Shown piece after piece: positions 1 to 7,646 of a stretch of DNA of 64,000 nt (positions within the stretch are counted from its first letter, which is position 1; every line of letters begins with the position of its first letter). Both the position numbers and the translations under genes were made by a program. The notes under the pieces are model-generated. The model was given only the letters and a program-made list of their open reading frames with translations. It did not search any database and was not told the origin of the DNA. Source of the stretch: Flavobacterium gelatinilyticum (GTDB lineage: Bacteria; Bacteroidota; Bacteroidia; Flavobacteriales; Flavobacteriaceae); the NCBI RefSeq assembly GCF_027111295.1, contig NZ_CP114287.1, forward strand, positions 2,790,001 through 2,854,000, read 5' to 3'.

Positions 1-39
1 AGATTTAAGATTGCAAATCTTAGATTTTTACCATATGCA

Positions 40-78
40 AACCCGACAGTTTTTAAACTTGTCGGGTTTTGTTTTTTT
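40..78. terminator. Rho-independent terminator of the gene left of the window
   Basis: A 9-bp stem (AACCCGACA pairing with TGTCGGGTT) closes a short A/T loop and is followed by a T-rich run. It probably ends a transcript entering from the left. Positions 1-30 hold only A/T-rich 'AGATTTAAGA' type sequence, which recurs near 61710-61750. Confidence 0.8.
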
Positions 79-170
79 AGCAGAGACCAAAATTTCATCG
101 AATATTTCACAAGGTTTTTAAAATATAATCCTACATTTGAAAATATAACCCCCAATTTACAAACCTTATC

Positions 171-722
171 ATGAGAATACGCCTTGTTTTAGTCCTGTTA
201 TTACTTTTACCATTTTTTACAATTGCTCAATCCGGAAGTCTTCAAAGACAAATGCAGGCTGCAAATGCTATGAACAGACAGCAGAATCAAATGTTTATGC
301 TCCAGCAGCAGCAGCAGCGAACTATGCTTCGCACGCTTAGCAACATCGAAACCAATGAAGATAAAGTTGCAAAAGAAGAAAGAAAAATCAAAAAACTGGA
401 ACAAAAAATAACAGAACGAGAAGCTGATTTAAAAACCGATCAGCAGGAATTATCTTTTTTAGAAAATAATTCAGACAGCAATTCCGATGCTCAAAAAAAT
501 ATAGAAAAAGCTAAAAAGAAAATAGCCAAATCTGAAGAAAAAATAAACAAATCAAAAAAAGATATAGAAACCAGTTCTAATAAAATCCAGGATTTGCAAA
601 AACAAATAGAAGCAGATAAAATCAAAAAAGAAGAACTCGAGAAAAAACACGAGGAGGAAAAAAGACTCAAACAGGAAGAAAAAGACAAAAAAGAAAAGGA
701 AAAACAGGAAAATAAAAAGTAA
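171..722 (+). CDS. Secreted coiled-coil protein, unknown function
   Basis: This 183-residue protein starts with a signal peptide of about 19 residues (a leucine-rich core ending in TIAQS). It is followed by a Gln/Met-rich stretch around residues 25-48 and a long, highly charged Lys/Glu coiled coil to the C-terminus. The export signal implies a periplasmic or surface location. I recognise no catalytic domain. A 19-nt gap to the next gene suggests co-transcription. The lysine-rich tail reflects an A-rich stretch, but the reading frame, signal peptide and heptad-like pattern argue for a real gene. It could be a structural or scaffold protein, which is inference only. Confidence 0.7.
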   Translation: MRIRLVLVLLLLLPFFTIAQSGSLQRQMQAANAMNRQQNQMFMLQQQQQRTMLRTLSNIETNEDKVAKEERKIKKLEQKITEREADLKTDQQELSFLENNSDSNSDAQKNIEKAKKKIAKSEEKINKSKKDIETSSNKIQDLQKQIEADKIKKEELEKKHEEEKRLKQEEKDKKEKEKQENKK

Positions 723-740
723 AAAGCTTAATCTATAAAA

Positions 741-1079
741 ATGACTGAAAACAGTATTAAAGAAACGGCTTTCCAATTAAACTCTGAATTGATAGAAAAC
801 ATCAATAAACTGGATTCTGAAGCTTTAAAAGCAAACTTTGGGATTAATCCCGCTGTTCTGGAAGAAATTAAAGAAGAGTTATTCGATTATTTTCAAACTT
901 CTAACTTACCTCAACTAAAAATCGATCCCGCTAAATTCAGTATCTTTAAATATAATACTGCAAAAGGATTTGGTATCGAAGCAGGGTTATTCACCGCTGA
1001 TGGTAAAGAAACCGAATTAACTTTACATACTGAATTTGACAATAATCAATTGAAATTTAAGTTAATTGAAGTAATGTAG
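741..1079 (+). CDS. Small conserved-looking cytoplasmic protein, unknown function
   Basis: A 112-residue acidic protein without signal peptide or membrane segment. The N-terminal half looks helical (two Leu/Glu-rich helices, residues 5-50) and the C-terminal half looks like beta strands (residues 60-110). It lies 18 nt after the coiled-coil gene and about 60 nt before the next gene on the same strand, so an operon is plausible. I do not recognise the family. Confidence 0.65.
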   Translation: MTENSIKETAFQLNSELIENINKLDSEALKANFGINPAVLEEIKEELFDYFQTSNLPQLKIDPAKFSIFKYNTAKGFGIEAGLFTADGKETELTLHTEFDNNQLKFKLIEVM

Positions 1080-1137
1080 TTACATCTTTTACAATTCAGA
1101 ATTTAGAAAGAAGTTCATATCAGATAAATATATCCTC

Positions 1138-2217
1138 ATGAAAAAGATTATTTTCCTTTACACATTTTTCTGTCTTAACGCTGCGGCATTTGCTCAAAGT
1201 AATGATATCTGGACTGCGTTTTACAATAAAGACACCACCCTTACAGGTTTTAAAGATAAAAGCGGCACTATAAAAATAGAGCCCAAATTTTCGGGATTTA
1301 CAACAGCACGTAAATTCGAAAATATAATCGCGGTTTCTGAAGAGGAAAATAATAAATGGAAAAGTTACTATTTAACCAAACAAGGAAAAGTTGTTGGCAA
1401 GGACAGTTTGTATGTTTTCGATAATAGTCCGGATTGTGAAAATGAAGGTTTCATCAGGTTTAGAGATCCAAAAACTGATAAAATGGGAATTTTTAACAGC
1501 AATGGTAAAATTGTAATTCCGGCTGATTACAGCGTATTATCAAAAGTACATAACGGCATTATCATCGCTCTGAAAGATGCCGTAAAAAAGCAGGATGGCG
1601 AGCATTTTTTCTGGACTGGCGGCAAACAGTTCGTTATAGATATTCAGAACAAAATCCTGATTGAAGATTTCAAAGACAATAACGAACTCAATTTTTATTC
1701 ATTAGAAAAAACAAAAGAACCCAATAAAGACGAAACCAGAGATAATTTCCGAGGCATTGATGGCCAGTTTTATTCCTTCATAAATTATGATAAAGAATTT
1801 AAACACTGGCTCAAAAACACTTTGCTTTCTGATTTATCCAAAGGGAATTTAGAAAAGCATTCTTTCGATAAAATTATCTATTGGAGAGAACCGGCCGGCT
1901 GGGTAAACATCTCAAAAACCAAATTCATCGAGCAGAATTTTACCTATCTAAAATTAAAACTTCAGGAACTAAAAAGCCTAAAAACCGATTATTTTGTAAC
2001 AACCGACGGATTAAATCCCTTTATTTTTGAAACCAGCGAATACGATATCTATTTCAACAACTGTCATGAAGCAAAAGAATGGATGTATCCGGTTAAAAGC
2101 ATTATCATCAACCCTAAAAACAAAGCCGATTTCAAACAAGATCATATTCAGTTTTTAAGAACCGAAAATGGTTATAAATTAATCAGCGTTTCTGCTGCAA
2201 AAGATAATCTGAAATAA
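1138..2217 (+). CDS. Secreted WG-repeat-like protein
   Basis: A 359-residue exported protein with a signal peptide of about 19 residues ending AAAFAQS. Residues 35-150 contain degenerate WG (KWG) beta-repeat units. The clearest reads roughly 'GIFNSNGKIVIPADY', matching the family pattern of Gly-x-x-Asn/Asp-x-x-Gly-Lys-x-Val-Ile-Pro-x-x-Tyr. The C-terminal two thirds (about 180-359) show no motif I can name. WG-repeat proteins are common in Bacteroidota and mostly of unknown role. The start ATG is the only one that gives a signal peptide. Confidence 0.7.
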   Translation: MKKIIFLYTFFCLNAAAFAQSNDIWTAFYNKDTTLTGFKDKSGTIKIEPKFSGFTTARKFENIIAVSEEENNKWKSYYLTKQGKVVGKDSLYVFDNSPDCENEGFIRFRDPKTDKMGIFNSNGKIVIPADYSVLSKVHNGIIIALKDAVKKQDGEHFFWTGGKQFVIDIQNKILIEDFKDNNELNFYSLEKTKEPNKDETRDNFRGIDGQFYSFINYDKEFKHWLKNTLLSDLSKGNLEKHSFDKIIYWREPAGWVNISKTKFIEQNFTYLKLKLQELKSLKTDYFVTTDGLNPFIFETSEYDIYFNNCHEAKEWMYPVKSIIINPKNKADFKQDHIQFLRTENGYKLISVSAAKDNLK

Positions 2218-2235
2218 TTCTTCGGCATTAAAGTT

Positions 2236-2243
2236 TAACTTTG
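2236..2243 (+). promoter_or_regulatory. -7 box for the SMR gene
   Basis: TAACTTTG fits the Bacteroidota -7 consensus TAnnTTTG exactly. It would start transcription around 2250, leaving a leader of under 10 nt before the ATG at 2258. No clear -33 TTG is seen. Confidence 0.5.
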
Positions 2244-2257
2244 CAAAAAAGTAAACT

Positions 2258-2590
2258 ATGAAGAATTTTCTATTTTTATTCCTTGCCATAATTTTCGAAA
2301 TCATTGCTACTTCGGCATTAAAAAAGTCCGAAGAATTTACCAAATTACTGCCAAGCATTATTACCGTTATTGGTTATTGCGGTGCATTTTATTTTTTAAG
2401 TTTTGCTATCAGAACCATTCCGGTTGGTTTTGCTTATGCGATTTGGTCTGGAGTCGGTATTGTTTTAATCACAATTATTGGCGCTGTTTTCTTCAAAGAA
2501 ATTCCAGATTTACCAGCAATTATTGGTCTTGCATTGATTGTAATTGGCGTGATTGTGATTAATGTTTTTTCTAAAACAGTAGCACATTGA
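2258..2590 (+). CDS. Small multidrug resistance (SMR) transporter, EmrE-like
   Basis: A 110-residue inner-membrane protein with four predicted transmembrane helices, the usual SMR length. Glu14 in helix 1 (AIIFEIIAT) is at the position of the essential proton/drug-binding glutamate of EmrE. The motif AYAIWSGVG matches the conserved Trp-containing loop and helix 3. SMR proteins act as antiparallel dimers exchanging protons for cationic drugs. The helix-1 sequence is EmrE-type rather than Gdx/SugE-type, unlike the second SMR gene at 57022. It has its own promoter. The substrate cannot be told from sequence. Confidence 0.85.
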   Translation: MKNFLFLFLAIIFEIIATSALKKSEEFTKLLPSIITVIGYCGAFYFLSFAIRTIPVGFAYAIWSGVGIVLITIIGAVFFKEIPDLPAIIGLALIVIGVIVINVFSKTVAH

Positions 2591-2665
2591 ATCATTTTTT
2601 AGAGCTTTTTGACACTATTATTTGATAGTACCACACCATAAAAACAACTAAAAATCAACCACTTA

Positions 2666-3130
2666 ATGATTTTCAAAAAAGCAACACTTTCAGAGCTAGA
2701 AGAAATGCAAAAATTATTTGTAGAAACCATTCAATCGGTTTGCAAAAACGATTACAATTCAGAACAAATTGAAGCTTGGATTTCTGGCGTAAAAAACAAA
2801 GAACGCTGGATTGAAATAATTGAAAAACAATTTGTTTTATTAGCCATTATCAACAACCAAATTGTCGGATTCGGAACTTTAAAAGACAAAAATTATATTG
2901 ATTTATTTTACATTCATAAAGATTTTCAAAGACAAGGAATTGCAGATAAAATTCTAAACGAATTAGAACTCGAAGCAAAAAAATATAATTCAAAAATCAT
3001 CACTTCTGACATTAGCATTACAGCAAAATCTTATTTCGAAAAGAAAGGTTTTATCGTCAAAGCAGAACAAAAAAACATGCGTATGAATGTTGAATTGATT
3101 AACTATAGAATGGAAAAGGAACTTTTGTAG
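2666..3130 (+). CDS. GNAT-family N-acetyltransferase
   Basis: A 154-residue protein of the GNAT fold. Strand beta-4 (residues 65-85, IVGFGTLKDKNYIDLFYIHKDF) leads into the acetyl-CoA pyrophosphate loop QRQGIA (R/Q-x-x-G-x-A) at about residues 90-95, followed by helix alpha-3. The C-terminal part (SYFEKKGF) is the typical GNAT end. The substrate is unknown; the length and spacing resemble YafP-type acetyltransferases. It sits alone between the SMR gene and the alkylation cluster and does not carry the operator shared by that cluster. Confidence 0.82.
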   Translation: MIFKKATLSELEEMQKLFVETIQSVCKNDYNSEQIEAWISGVKNKERWIEIIEKQFVLLAIINNQIVGFGTLKDKNYIDLFYIHKDFQRQGIADKILNELELEAKKYNSKIITSDISITAKSYFEKKGFIVKAEQKNMRMNVELINYRMEKELL

Positions 3131-3176
3131 TTGTTTCAAGTTAACGAAAAACTTGAAACCTGAAACCTGAAACAAA
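3131..3176. repeat. Intergenic hairpin with CTGAAAC repeats
   Basis: GTTTCAAGTT and AACTTGAAAC form an inverted repeat directly after the GNAT stop, followed by two CCTGAAA units. It may act as a terminator, although the T-run is poor. Confidence 0.45.
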
Positions 3177-3193
3177 AATAACAAAAGCTATTT

Positions 3194-3216
3194 CCGCAAG
3201 TTTCGGATTTTATAGC
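3194..3216 (+). promoter_or_regulatory. Candidate operator copy 1, upstream of AraC/OGT fusion
   Basis: The imperfect palindrome CCGCAAGTTTCGG is followed by ATTTTATAGC. It is repeated at 4110 with one difference in 23 nt. In both places the operator starts exactly 41 bp before the TTTG of a weak -7 box (here GATATTTG, 3231-3238). Fixed spacing just upstream of a degenerate -7 box is what an activator site would show. The likely binder is the AraC domain of the adjacent gene (inference). Confidence 0.65.
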
Positions 3217-3258
3217 TTCTAAAACCAATCGATATTTGTATTATAAAATGGAAATGAA

Positions 3259-4107
3259 ATGAATACACAGGAAACCATCAATTATAATCGTATCGCCGAA
3301 GCTATAGATTATATCAAAGCTAATTTTAAAGAGCAACCCAATCTCGATGAGGTTGCAGAAAAAGTACATTTGAGCCCGTTTCACTTTCAGAGACTTTTCA
3401 GCGAATGGGCAGGAACGAGCCCAAAGAAGTTTTTGCAATATACCAGTATCGAACACGCTAAAAAACTGCTCAAAGAAAATCAGTCAACTATTTCTGAAAC
3501 AGCTTTCGAAACCGGACTTTCGGGCACAAGCCGTTTACATGATTTATTTGTAAATATAGAAGGAATGACACCGGCGGAATATAAAAACGGCGGAAAAAAT
3601 CTCTCCATCAATTACAGTTTTGCCGAAAGTCCATTTGGGAATATTATTGTGGCTTCAACACAAAAAGGTGTTTGTTTTATGGCTTTCGCCGAAGATGAAA
3701 CAACCGGATTTACAGCATTGCAGGATAAATTTCCAAATGCTCAGTTTTCTAAAAAACTGGATTTATCACAGCAAAATGCGTTGTTTATTTTTCAGAACGA
3801 CTGGAGTAAATTATCAGAAATAAAACTGCATTTAAAAGGAACCGATTTTCAATTAAAGGTATGGGAAACTTTATTGAAAATCCCAATGGGACAGCTTTCT
3901 ACTTATGGTTCTATTGCGCATCAAATTCAAAAACCAAATGCATCACGTGCCGTTGGAACAGCGATTGGAAGTAATCCTGTTGCATTTTTAATTCCGTGTC
4001 ATCGTGTTATACAATCCTCTGGAACGTTTGGCGGATATATGTGGGGAAATACAAGAAAAACTGCCATTATTGGCTGGGAAGGTGCGCAGGTAAACGCTGA
4101 ATTTTAA
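3259..4107 (+). CDS. AraC-type HTH fused to O6-methylguanine-DNA methyltransferase (Ada without its N-terminal domain)
   Basis: This 282-residue protein combines an AraC/XylS DNA-binding domain (residues 10-112, two HTH motifs) with a C-terminal methylguanine methyltransferase domain (115-282). The latter carries the active-site motif PCHRV with acceptor Cys247 and the upstream helix motif ASRAVGTAIGSNP. It should transfer methyl groups from O6-methylguanine irreversibly to Cys247 and act as a transcription factor. E. coli Ada also has an N-terminal zinc domain (phosphotriester sensor). That domain is absent here, and a free-standing version is encoded at 5769. The ATG at 3259 is used; an earlier ATG at 3248 hits a stop after four codons. 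Confidence 0.92.
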   Translation: MNTQETINYNRIAEAIDYIKANFKEQPNLDEVAEKVHLSPFHFQRLFSEWAGTSPKKFLQYTSIEHAKKLLKENQSTISETAFETGLSGTSRLHDLFVNIEGMTPAEYKNGGKNLSINYSFAESPFGNIIVASTQKGVCFMAFAEDETTGFTALQDKFPNAQFSKKLDLSQQNALFIFQNDWSKLSEIKLHLKGTDFQLKVWETLLKIPMGQLSTYGSIAHQIQKPNASRAVGTAIGSNPVAFLIPCHRVIQSSGTFGGYMWGNTRKTAIIGWEGAQVNAEF

Positions 4108-4109
4108 TA

Positions 4110-4132
4110 CCGCAAGTTTCGGATTTTTTAGC
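4110..4132 (+). promoter_or_regulatory. Candidate operator copy 2, upstream of the SDR operon
   Basis: CCGCAAGTTTCGG followed by ATTTTTTAGC, the second copy of the element at 3194. It begins 3 nt after the AraC/OGT stop codon and 41 bp before the TTTG of a -7-like box (AAACTTTG, 4147-4154), which lacks the initial T of the consensus. The spacing is identical to copy 1. It would place the SDR-oxygenase-AdaZn-AlkB genes under the same control. Confidence 0.65.
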
Positions 4133-4174
4133 CTTCCTGATTTTAGAAACTTTGCATTCTAAAATCATATAAAA

Positions 4175-4930
4175 ATGGAAAAACTAAAAAACAAAACGGC
4201 TTTCATTACTGGCGGTACTAACGGAATGGGATTTTCAACGGCACAGGAATTCATCAATAATGGCGCAAAAGTAATTATAACCGGACGCACTGAAAAAAGC
4301 GTAAATAAAGCGGTTGAAACATTAGGTAAAAATGCTGTTGGGATCGTCTCTAACGCAGGGCAATTGACTGATATTTTCGAATTACAAAATCAGATAAAAA
4401 AACATGCTGATAAAATAGATGTCTTGTTTGTGAATGCCGGATATGGTAAATTCAATTCTATTGAAAATGTAACTATCGAAGAATTTAACGAGGTTTTTGA
4501 TATTCTGGTAAAGGGAACTTTTTTTGCTGTACAGCAAGTTTTACCTTTAATGCCACAAGGAAGTTCTATTATTTTAAATACGACCTTTTTAACTGATATT
4601 GGACATCCCAATATGTCAATCTATACAGCTGCAAAAGCATCGGTTCAATCTTTCATTAAAACTTTTGCTGCTGAATGTACTTCAAAAAAAATACGAGTAA
4701 ACGGAATCAGTCCAGGTTATATTTCTACTAATATTTTCAATAATACTGGTATGGATCAGGAAAGTATCAAAAATACAATTGATGCTGTTACACCTACTCT
4801 TCCGTTTAAACGTTTTGGAGAAGCTTCTGAAATTGCTAAAACTGCACTTTTTCTGGCCTCAGATGATGCTTCATACATTCACGGAATTGAACTAAGAGTC
4901 GATGGCGGTTTATCAAATACAAAATCATGA
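4175..4930 (+). CDS. SDR-family oxidoreductase
   Basis: A 251-residue short-chain dehydrogenase/reductase. The N-terminal Rossmann motif is TGGTNGMG (residues 11-18). The NAG-like motif appears as NAGYG near residue 88. The catalytic Ser lies in the ILNTTFLTD region, and Tyr-x-x-x-Lys is YTAAK (about residues 150-154). The C-terminal RVDGG is typical. It would use NAD(P)H to reduce or oxidise an unknown carbonyl/alcohol. It is the first gene behind operator copy 2 and its stop overlaps the start of the oxygenase gene (ATGA), so it probably belongs to the alkylation response. That is an unexpected member, since SDRs are not part of classical Ada regulons. Confidence 0.88.
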   Translation: MEKLKNKTAFITGGTNGMGFSTAQEFINNGAKVIITGRTEKSVNKAVETLGKNAVGIVSNAGQLTDIFELQNQIKKHADKIDVLFVNAGYGKFNSIENVTIEEFNEVFDILVKGTFFAVQQVLPLMPQGSSIILNTTFLTDIGHPNMSIYTAAKASVQSFIKTFAAECTSKKIRVNGISPGYISTNIFNNTGMDQESIKNTIDAVTPTLPFKRFGEASEIAKTALFLASDDASYIHGIELRVDGGLSNTKS

Positions 4931-5631
4931 AAACAAAAATAGAATCTCAAAACTGGGAAAGCATCACCGAATCTATGCACGAAAATGGTTTTGCCATCCT
5001 TCCAAATATCCTGACCAATGAAGAATGTGAAGCTTTAAAAGCTGATTACCTTAATCCTAATTTGTATCGAAAAACGGTTGTTATGGAACGCTATAGGTTT
5101 GGTTTGGGCGAATACAAATATTTCGATTATCCCCTGCCTGATTTAATTCAGAACATTCGGGCATCAATTTATCCAAAACTGGCTCCAATTGCCAATTCGT
5201 GGATGAAAGCGTTAAATATTAACACCATTTTTCCGCCGGCGCATGAAGAATTATTAAAACAATGCCACGATAATAATCAGCTTAAAGCAACGGTTTTAAT
5301 TTTAAAATATGGTAAAAGCGGATTTAATACGCTGCATCAGGATTTATATGGTGATGTTTATTTCCCAATTCAAATTGTGCTTTTCCTAAATGAACCGGAT
5401 AAAGATTTTACCGGAGGCGAATTTGTCTTAACACAGCAAACGCCAAGAGCGCAATCAAAAGCTGTTGTTTTAAAACCAAAAAAAGGAGACATCCTGGCTT
5501 TCACAACCAATTTCCGTCCGGTAAAAGGATCAAAAGGGTATTATCGGGTGAATATGAAACATGGTGTAAGCGAGGTTCATTCTGGAGAAAGATTTACTTT
5601 GGGGATTATTTTCCATGACGCTCTTTCATAA
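4927..5631 (+). CDS. 2OG-Fe(II) oxygenase, prolyl-hydroxylase-like
   Basis: A 234-residue double-stranded beta-helix dioxygenase. The iron ligands read as His137-x-Asp139 (HQD), with a distal His at 212 or 218. The 2-oxoglutarate-binding Arg222 lies in GERFTLGI. The middle region LFLNEPDKDFTGGEF resembles prolyl-4-hydroxylase/Tpa1-type enzymes rather than AlkB. It starts inside the SDR stop codon (ATGA overlap), implying translational coupling. The position in an Ada-type cluster suggests a repair or damage-response role, but a protein-hydroxylating role is equally compatible with the fold. Confidence 0.85.
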   Translation: MKTKIESQNWESITESMHENGFAILPNILTNEECEALKADYLNPNLYRKTVVMERYRFGLGEYKYFDYPLPDLIQNIRASIYPKLAPIANSWMKALNINTIFPPAHEELLKQCHDNNQLKATVLILKYGKSGFNTLHQDLYGDVYFPIQIVLFLNEPDKDFTGGEFVLTQQTPRAQSKAVVLKPKKGDILAFTTNFRPVKGSKGYYRVNMKHGVSEVHSGERFTLGIIFHDALS

Positions 5632-5639
5632 TATTATCT

Positions 5640-5755
5640 CTCGCAAGGTCGCGAAGTCGCAAAAACAATAACGTAACTTTGCGTTTTAAGTTTTCCTCCT
5701 TTGCTCCTTCAATAAAGACAAAGACTTTGCATTTTTGCGACTTTGCAAGAAATTT
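5640..5755. repeat. Palindromic intergenic repeat (GTCGCAAAAA family)
   Basis: AAGTCGCAAAAA at 5654-5665 and its reverse complement TTTTTGCGACTT at 5732-5743 form a perfect 12-bp stem. The flanks (TCGCAAGGTCGCG and TTTGCAAGAAA) pair imperfectly. Inside is a smaller AACTTTGCGTT / GACTTTGCATT pairing. The element fills the gap between the oxygenase and the Ada zinc-domain gene, and looks like a miniature repeat rather than a simple terminator because it has no terminal T-run. Confidence 0.6.
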
Positions 5756-5768
5756 ATCTTCGAAAAAT

Positions 5769-6014
5769 ATGATTAAACATAATCAAACTCAAGATTCAGA
5801 TCTTCGGAATAAAATTAAAAATGGCGAAATTTGCTTTGGCGGCAACCAAAAATTAAGAATCTACGGAACACTTAAATGTTCTTCGGGAAAAAGAATGAAA
5901 CGCGAAAACCGGATTTTCTTTTCTTCTGAAAATGAAGCCAAAGAAAATGGATTCAGACCTTGCGGACATTGTATGAAACCGGAATATCAAAAATGGAAAA
6001 ATGGACTTATTTAA
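5769..6014 (+). CDS. Stand-alone Ada metal-binding-domain protein
   Basis: This 81-residue protein matches the N-terminal zinc domain of Ada: IYGTLKC (Cys37), FFSSENEAKENGFRPC (Cys65) and GHC (Cys68). In E. coli Ada four cysteines bind zinc, and one of them accepts methyl from phosphotriesters in a C-x3-C. Here the second cysteine of that pair is a lysine (Cys37-Ser-Ser-Gly-Lys41), so the site is C...CxxC with an extra Cys22 that might substitute. The ATG at 5769 is preferred; an in-frame extension to 5679 would be translated from the palindromic repeat. The end overlaps the alkB start by 14 nt, so the two are coupled. Confidence 0.8.
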   Translation: MIKHNQTQDSDLRNKIKNGEICFGGNQKLRIYGTLKCSSGKRMKRENRIFFSSENEAKENGFRPCGHCMKPEYQKWKNGLI

Positions 6015-6609
6015 TCCTGAATCAAACGAAAACACAAATCTGCTTCCAAAAGACGGAACGGTGAATTATTACGGAAAAATATTCTCAAGAGATCAGGCTG
6101 ATTTCTATCGTGATATTTTATTACATACAATTGAATGGAAAAATGATGAAGCGATTATCTTCGGACAATTAATTACTACCAAACGTAAAGTGGCCTGGTA
6201 CGGCGATAAGGAGTTTGAATATACCTATTCGAATACCACCAAAAAGGCGCTTCCGTGGACAAAAGAGCTTTTAGAGTTAAAAAGAATTGTTGAAGAAAAA
6301 ACAGGAGAAACGTTTAATTCCTGTCTGCTTAACTTATATCATTCTGGAGAAGAAGGAATGGCATGGCACAGCGATGCCGAAAAAGATTTAAAGAAAAACG
6401 GAGCAATTGGATCTGTAAGTTTTGGTGCCGAACGCAAGTTTGCTTTTAAACATAAAGAATCTAAAGAAACCGTTTCTCTGATTCTCGAACACGGCAGTGT
6501 ATTGGTAATGAAAGATGAAACCCAGACATACTGGCTTCATCGGCTCCCGCCTACCAAAACAACTCAGAAACCCAGAGTTAATCTGACTTTTAGAACTATT
6601 GTCCGCTAA
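6001..6609 (+). CDS. alkB: AlkB-like 2OG-Fe(II) dioxygenase (DNA/RNA demethylase)
   Basis: A 202-residue protein of the AlkB family, close to the length of bacterial and ALKBH2/3-like members. Iron ligands His123-Ser-Asp125 (AWHSD) and His180 (YWLHRLP), and the 2OG-binding Arg192/Arg198 pair (RVNLTFR), are all present. The sequence GEEGMAWHSDAEKDL and SFGAERKFAFKHK are typical of ALKBH2/3-type enzymes. It should oxidatively remove 1-methyladenine and 3-methylcytosine lesions. It is the last gene of the putative adaptive-response operon. Confidence 0.93.
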   Translation: MDLFNPESNENTNLLPKDGTVNYYGKIFSRDQADFYRDILLHTIEWKNDEAIIFGQLITTKRKVAWYGDKEFEYTYSNTTKKALPWTKELLELKRIVEEKTGETFNSCLLNLYHSGEEGMAWHSDAEKDLKKNGAIGSVSFGAERKFAFKHKESKETVSLILEHGSVLVMKDETQTYWLHRLPPTKTTQKPRVNLTFRTIVR

Positions 6610-6645
6610 TAATTTTGAAAACTGTCAGGTTTAATTGTAATAAAT

Positions 6646-7398
6646 CTACCAGCCTTGGTTCAACCCGTTTTTTAGAACCTCATCGTATTTTTCTTTATCA
6701 AAAGAATATAAATAAGGCGCTTTGTGTGCGACATTATTTTTCTTTTCGTCAAGTTTAACCAGAATTCCTATATTGGTTATTTTTCTAAAAAAATTTCTTC
6801 TGTCGAGTTTCCTGTCCAAAATTGTTTCGTACAATTTTTGAAGTTCCGGAATTGTAAATTTCTCAGGAAGGAGATTGTATCCAACGGGCATCAAATTCAA
6901 TTCGGTCCTCAGGGTATCAAGGGCTTTGTCCAGAATTTCCTTGTGATCCAGGATCAGTTCCGGAACTTCTTTATGGTCAATCCACTCTGCAGTTTCATAC
7001 TGACCAGAGTTTGGAATCGTCTTTAAAAAATCTACCAATGCATAATATCCAAGAGTAACAAATCGCTGTGTAAGCCATTTTCCTTTTTCGGGATCTATTT
7101 TCAAACTTTTAAAAACCTTTTTATCAAAATGGTGTTCATTTCGTTTTACATTTCCAAACGCCCCAAACTGTCTTAAAAAAACACCTTCGACGCCGGTTCT
7201 TTGGTTTAAAACTGTTACTGCTGCAGTATCAATATCTTCATTTATAGGTATAAAACCGCCGGGTAACGACCATTTATTATTCTGGTTTACTTTGATCAGC
7301 AATACCTTCAGCTGGTTATCATGAAATCCAAAGATCACACAATCGATCGAAAGACCGGGCTGATAATTATGACTGTTATCAAGAATATCGTTTAGCAT
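6646..7398 (-). CDS. NUDIX-domain transcriptional regulator (NrtR/AraR-like)
   Basis: A 250-residue protein. Residues 15-150 form a NUDIX domain in which the Nudix box is degraded: SLPGGFIPINEDIDTAAVTVLNQRTG lacks the normal REx2Ex2EE glutamates. A winged-helix C-terminus follows (about 175-250; YETILDRKLDRRNFFRKI then YSFDKEKYD). This is the layout of NrtR-like regulators, where the Nudix fold senses a sugar-nucleotide or sugar ligand without catalysis. Bacteroidota members include the arabinose regulator AraR. No catabolic genes lie beside it, so its target is unknown. It may autoregulate. Confidence 0.85.
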   Translation of the reverse strand: MLNDILDNSHNYQPGLSIDCVIFGFHDNQLKVLLIKVNQNNKWSLPGGFIPINEDIDTAAVTVLNQRTGVEGVFLRQFGAFGNVKRNEHHFDKKVFKSLKIDPEKGKWLTQRFVTLGYYALVDFLKTIPNSGQYETAEWIDHKEVPELILDHKEILDKALDTLRTELNLMPVGYNLLPEKFTIPELQKLYETILDRKLDRRNFFRKITNIGILVKLDEKKNNVAHKAPYLYSFDKEKYDEVLKNGLNQGW

Positions 7399-7566
7399 TT
7401 TAAATACTGCCTTAAAAATTTAGATTGAAAAAACGTGCAAGTTAGTCATTAAATATATTGTCTTTTGTTTTTATATGTAAAATCTTTCAAACCCTTGTTT
7501 TTACTAATAAGTGTACAAATCACAATTTTTACTTAAAATGAAAATTCAATAAAAAAATTACTTACA

Positions 7567-7600
7567 TTGCGTCATTATAACACATTAAAGATTAATTTTG
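7567..7600 (+). promoter_or_regulatory. Promoter of the 83-residue gene
   Basis: TTG at 7567-7569, a 23-nt spacer and TAATTTTG at 7593-7600 give a full Bacteroidota promoter. Transcription would begin near 7607. The rest of the 248-nt gap between 7398 and 7647 is A/T-rich without other clear structure. Confidence 0.6.
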
Positions 7601-7646
7601 TTAAACTTATCAGAAAGGCTGTATTAATGTTAAATGCGAGAGATTT

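Noticed and set aside
491..776. Minus-strand Phe/Ser-rich frames opposite the coiled-coil gene.
   Set aside because: They are the complement of the Lys/Glu-rich coding sequence and have no start signal or family similarity.
5679..5768. N-terminal extension of the Ada zinc-domain protein.
   Set aside because: The extra 30 codons are read from a palindromic repeat; the ATG at 5769 gives the family-length protein.
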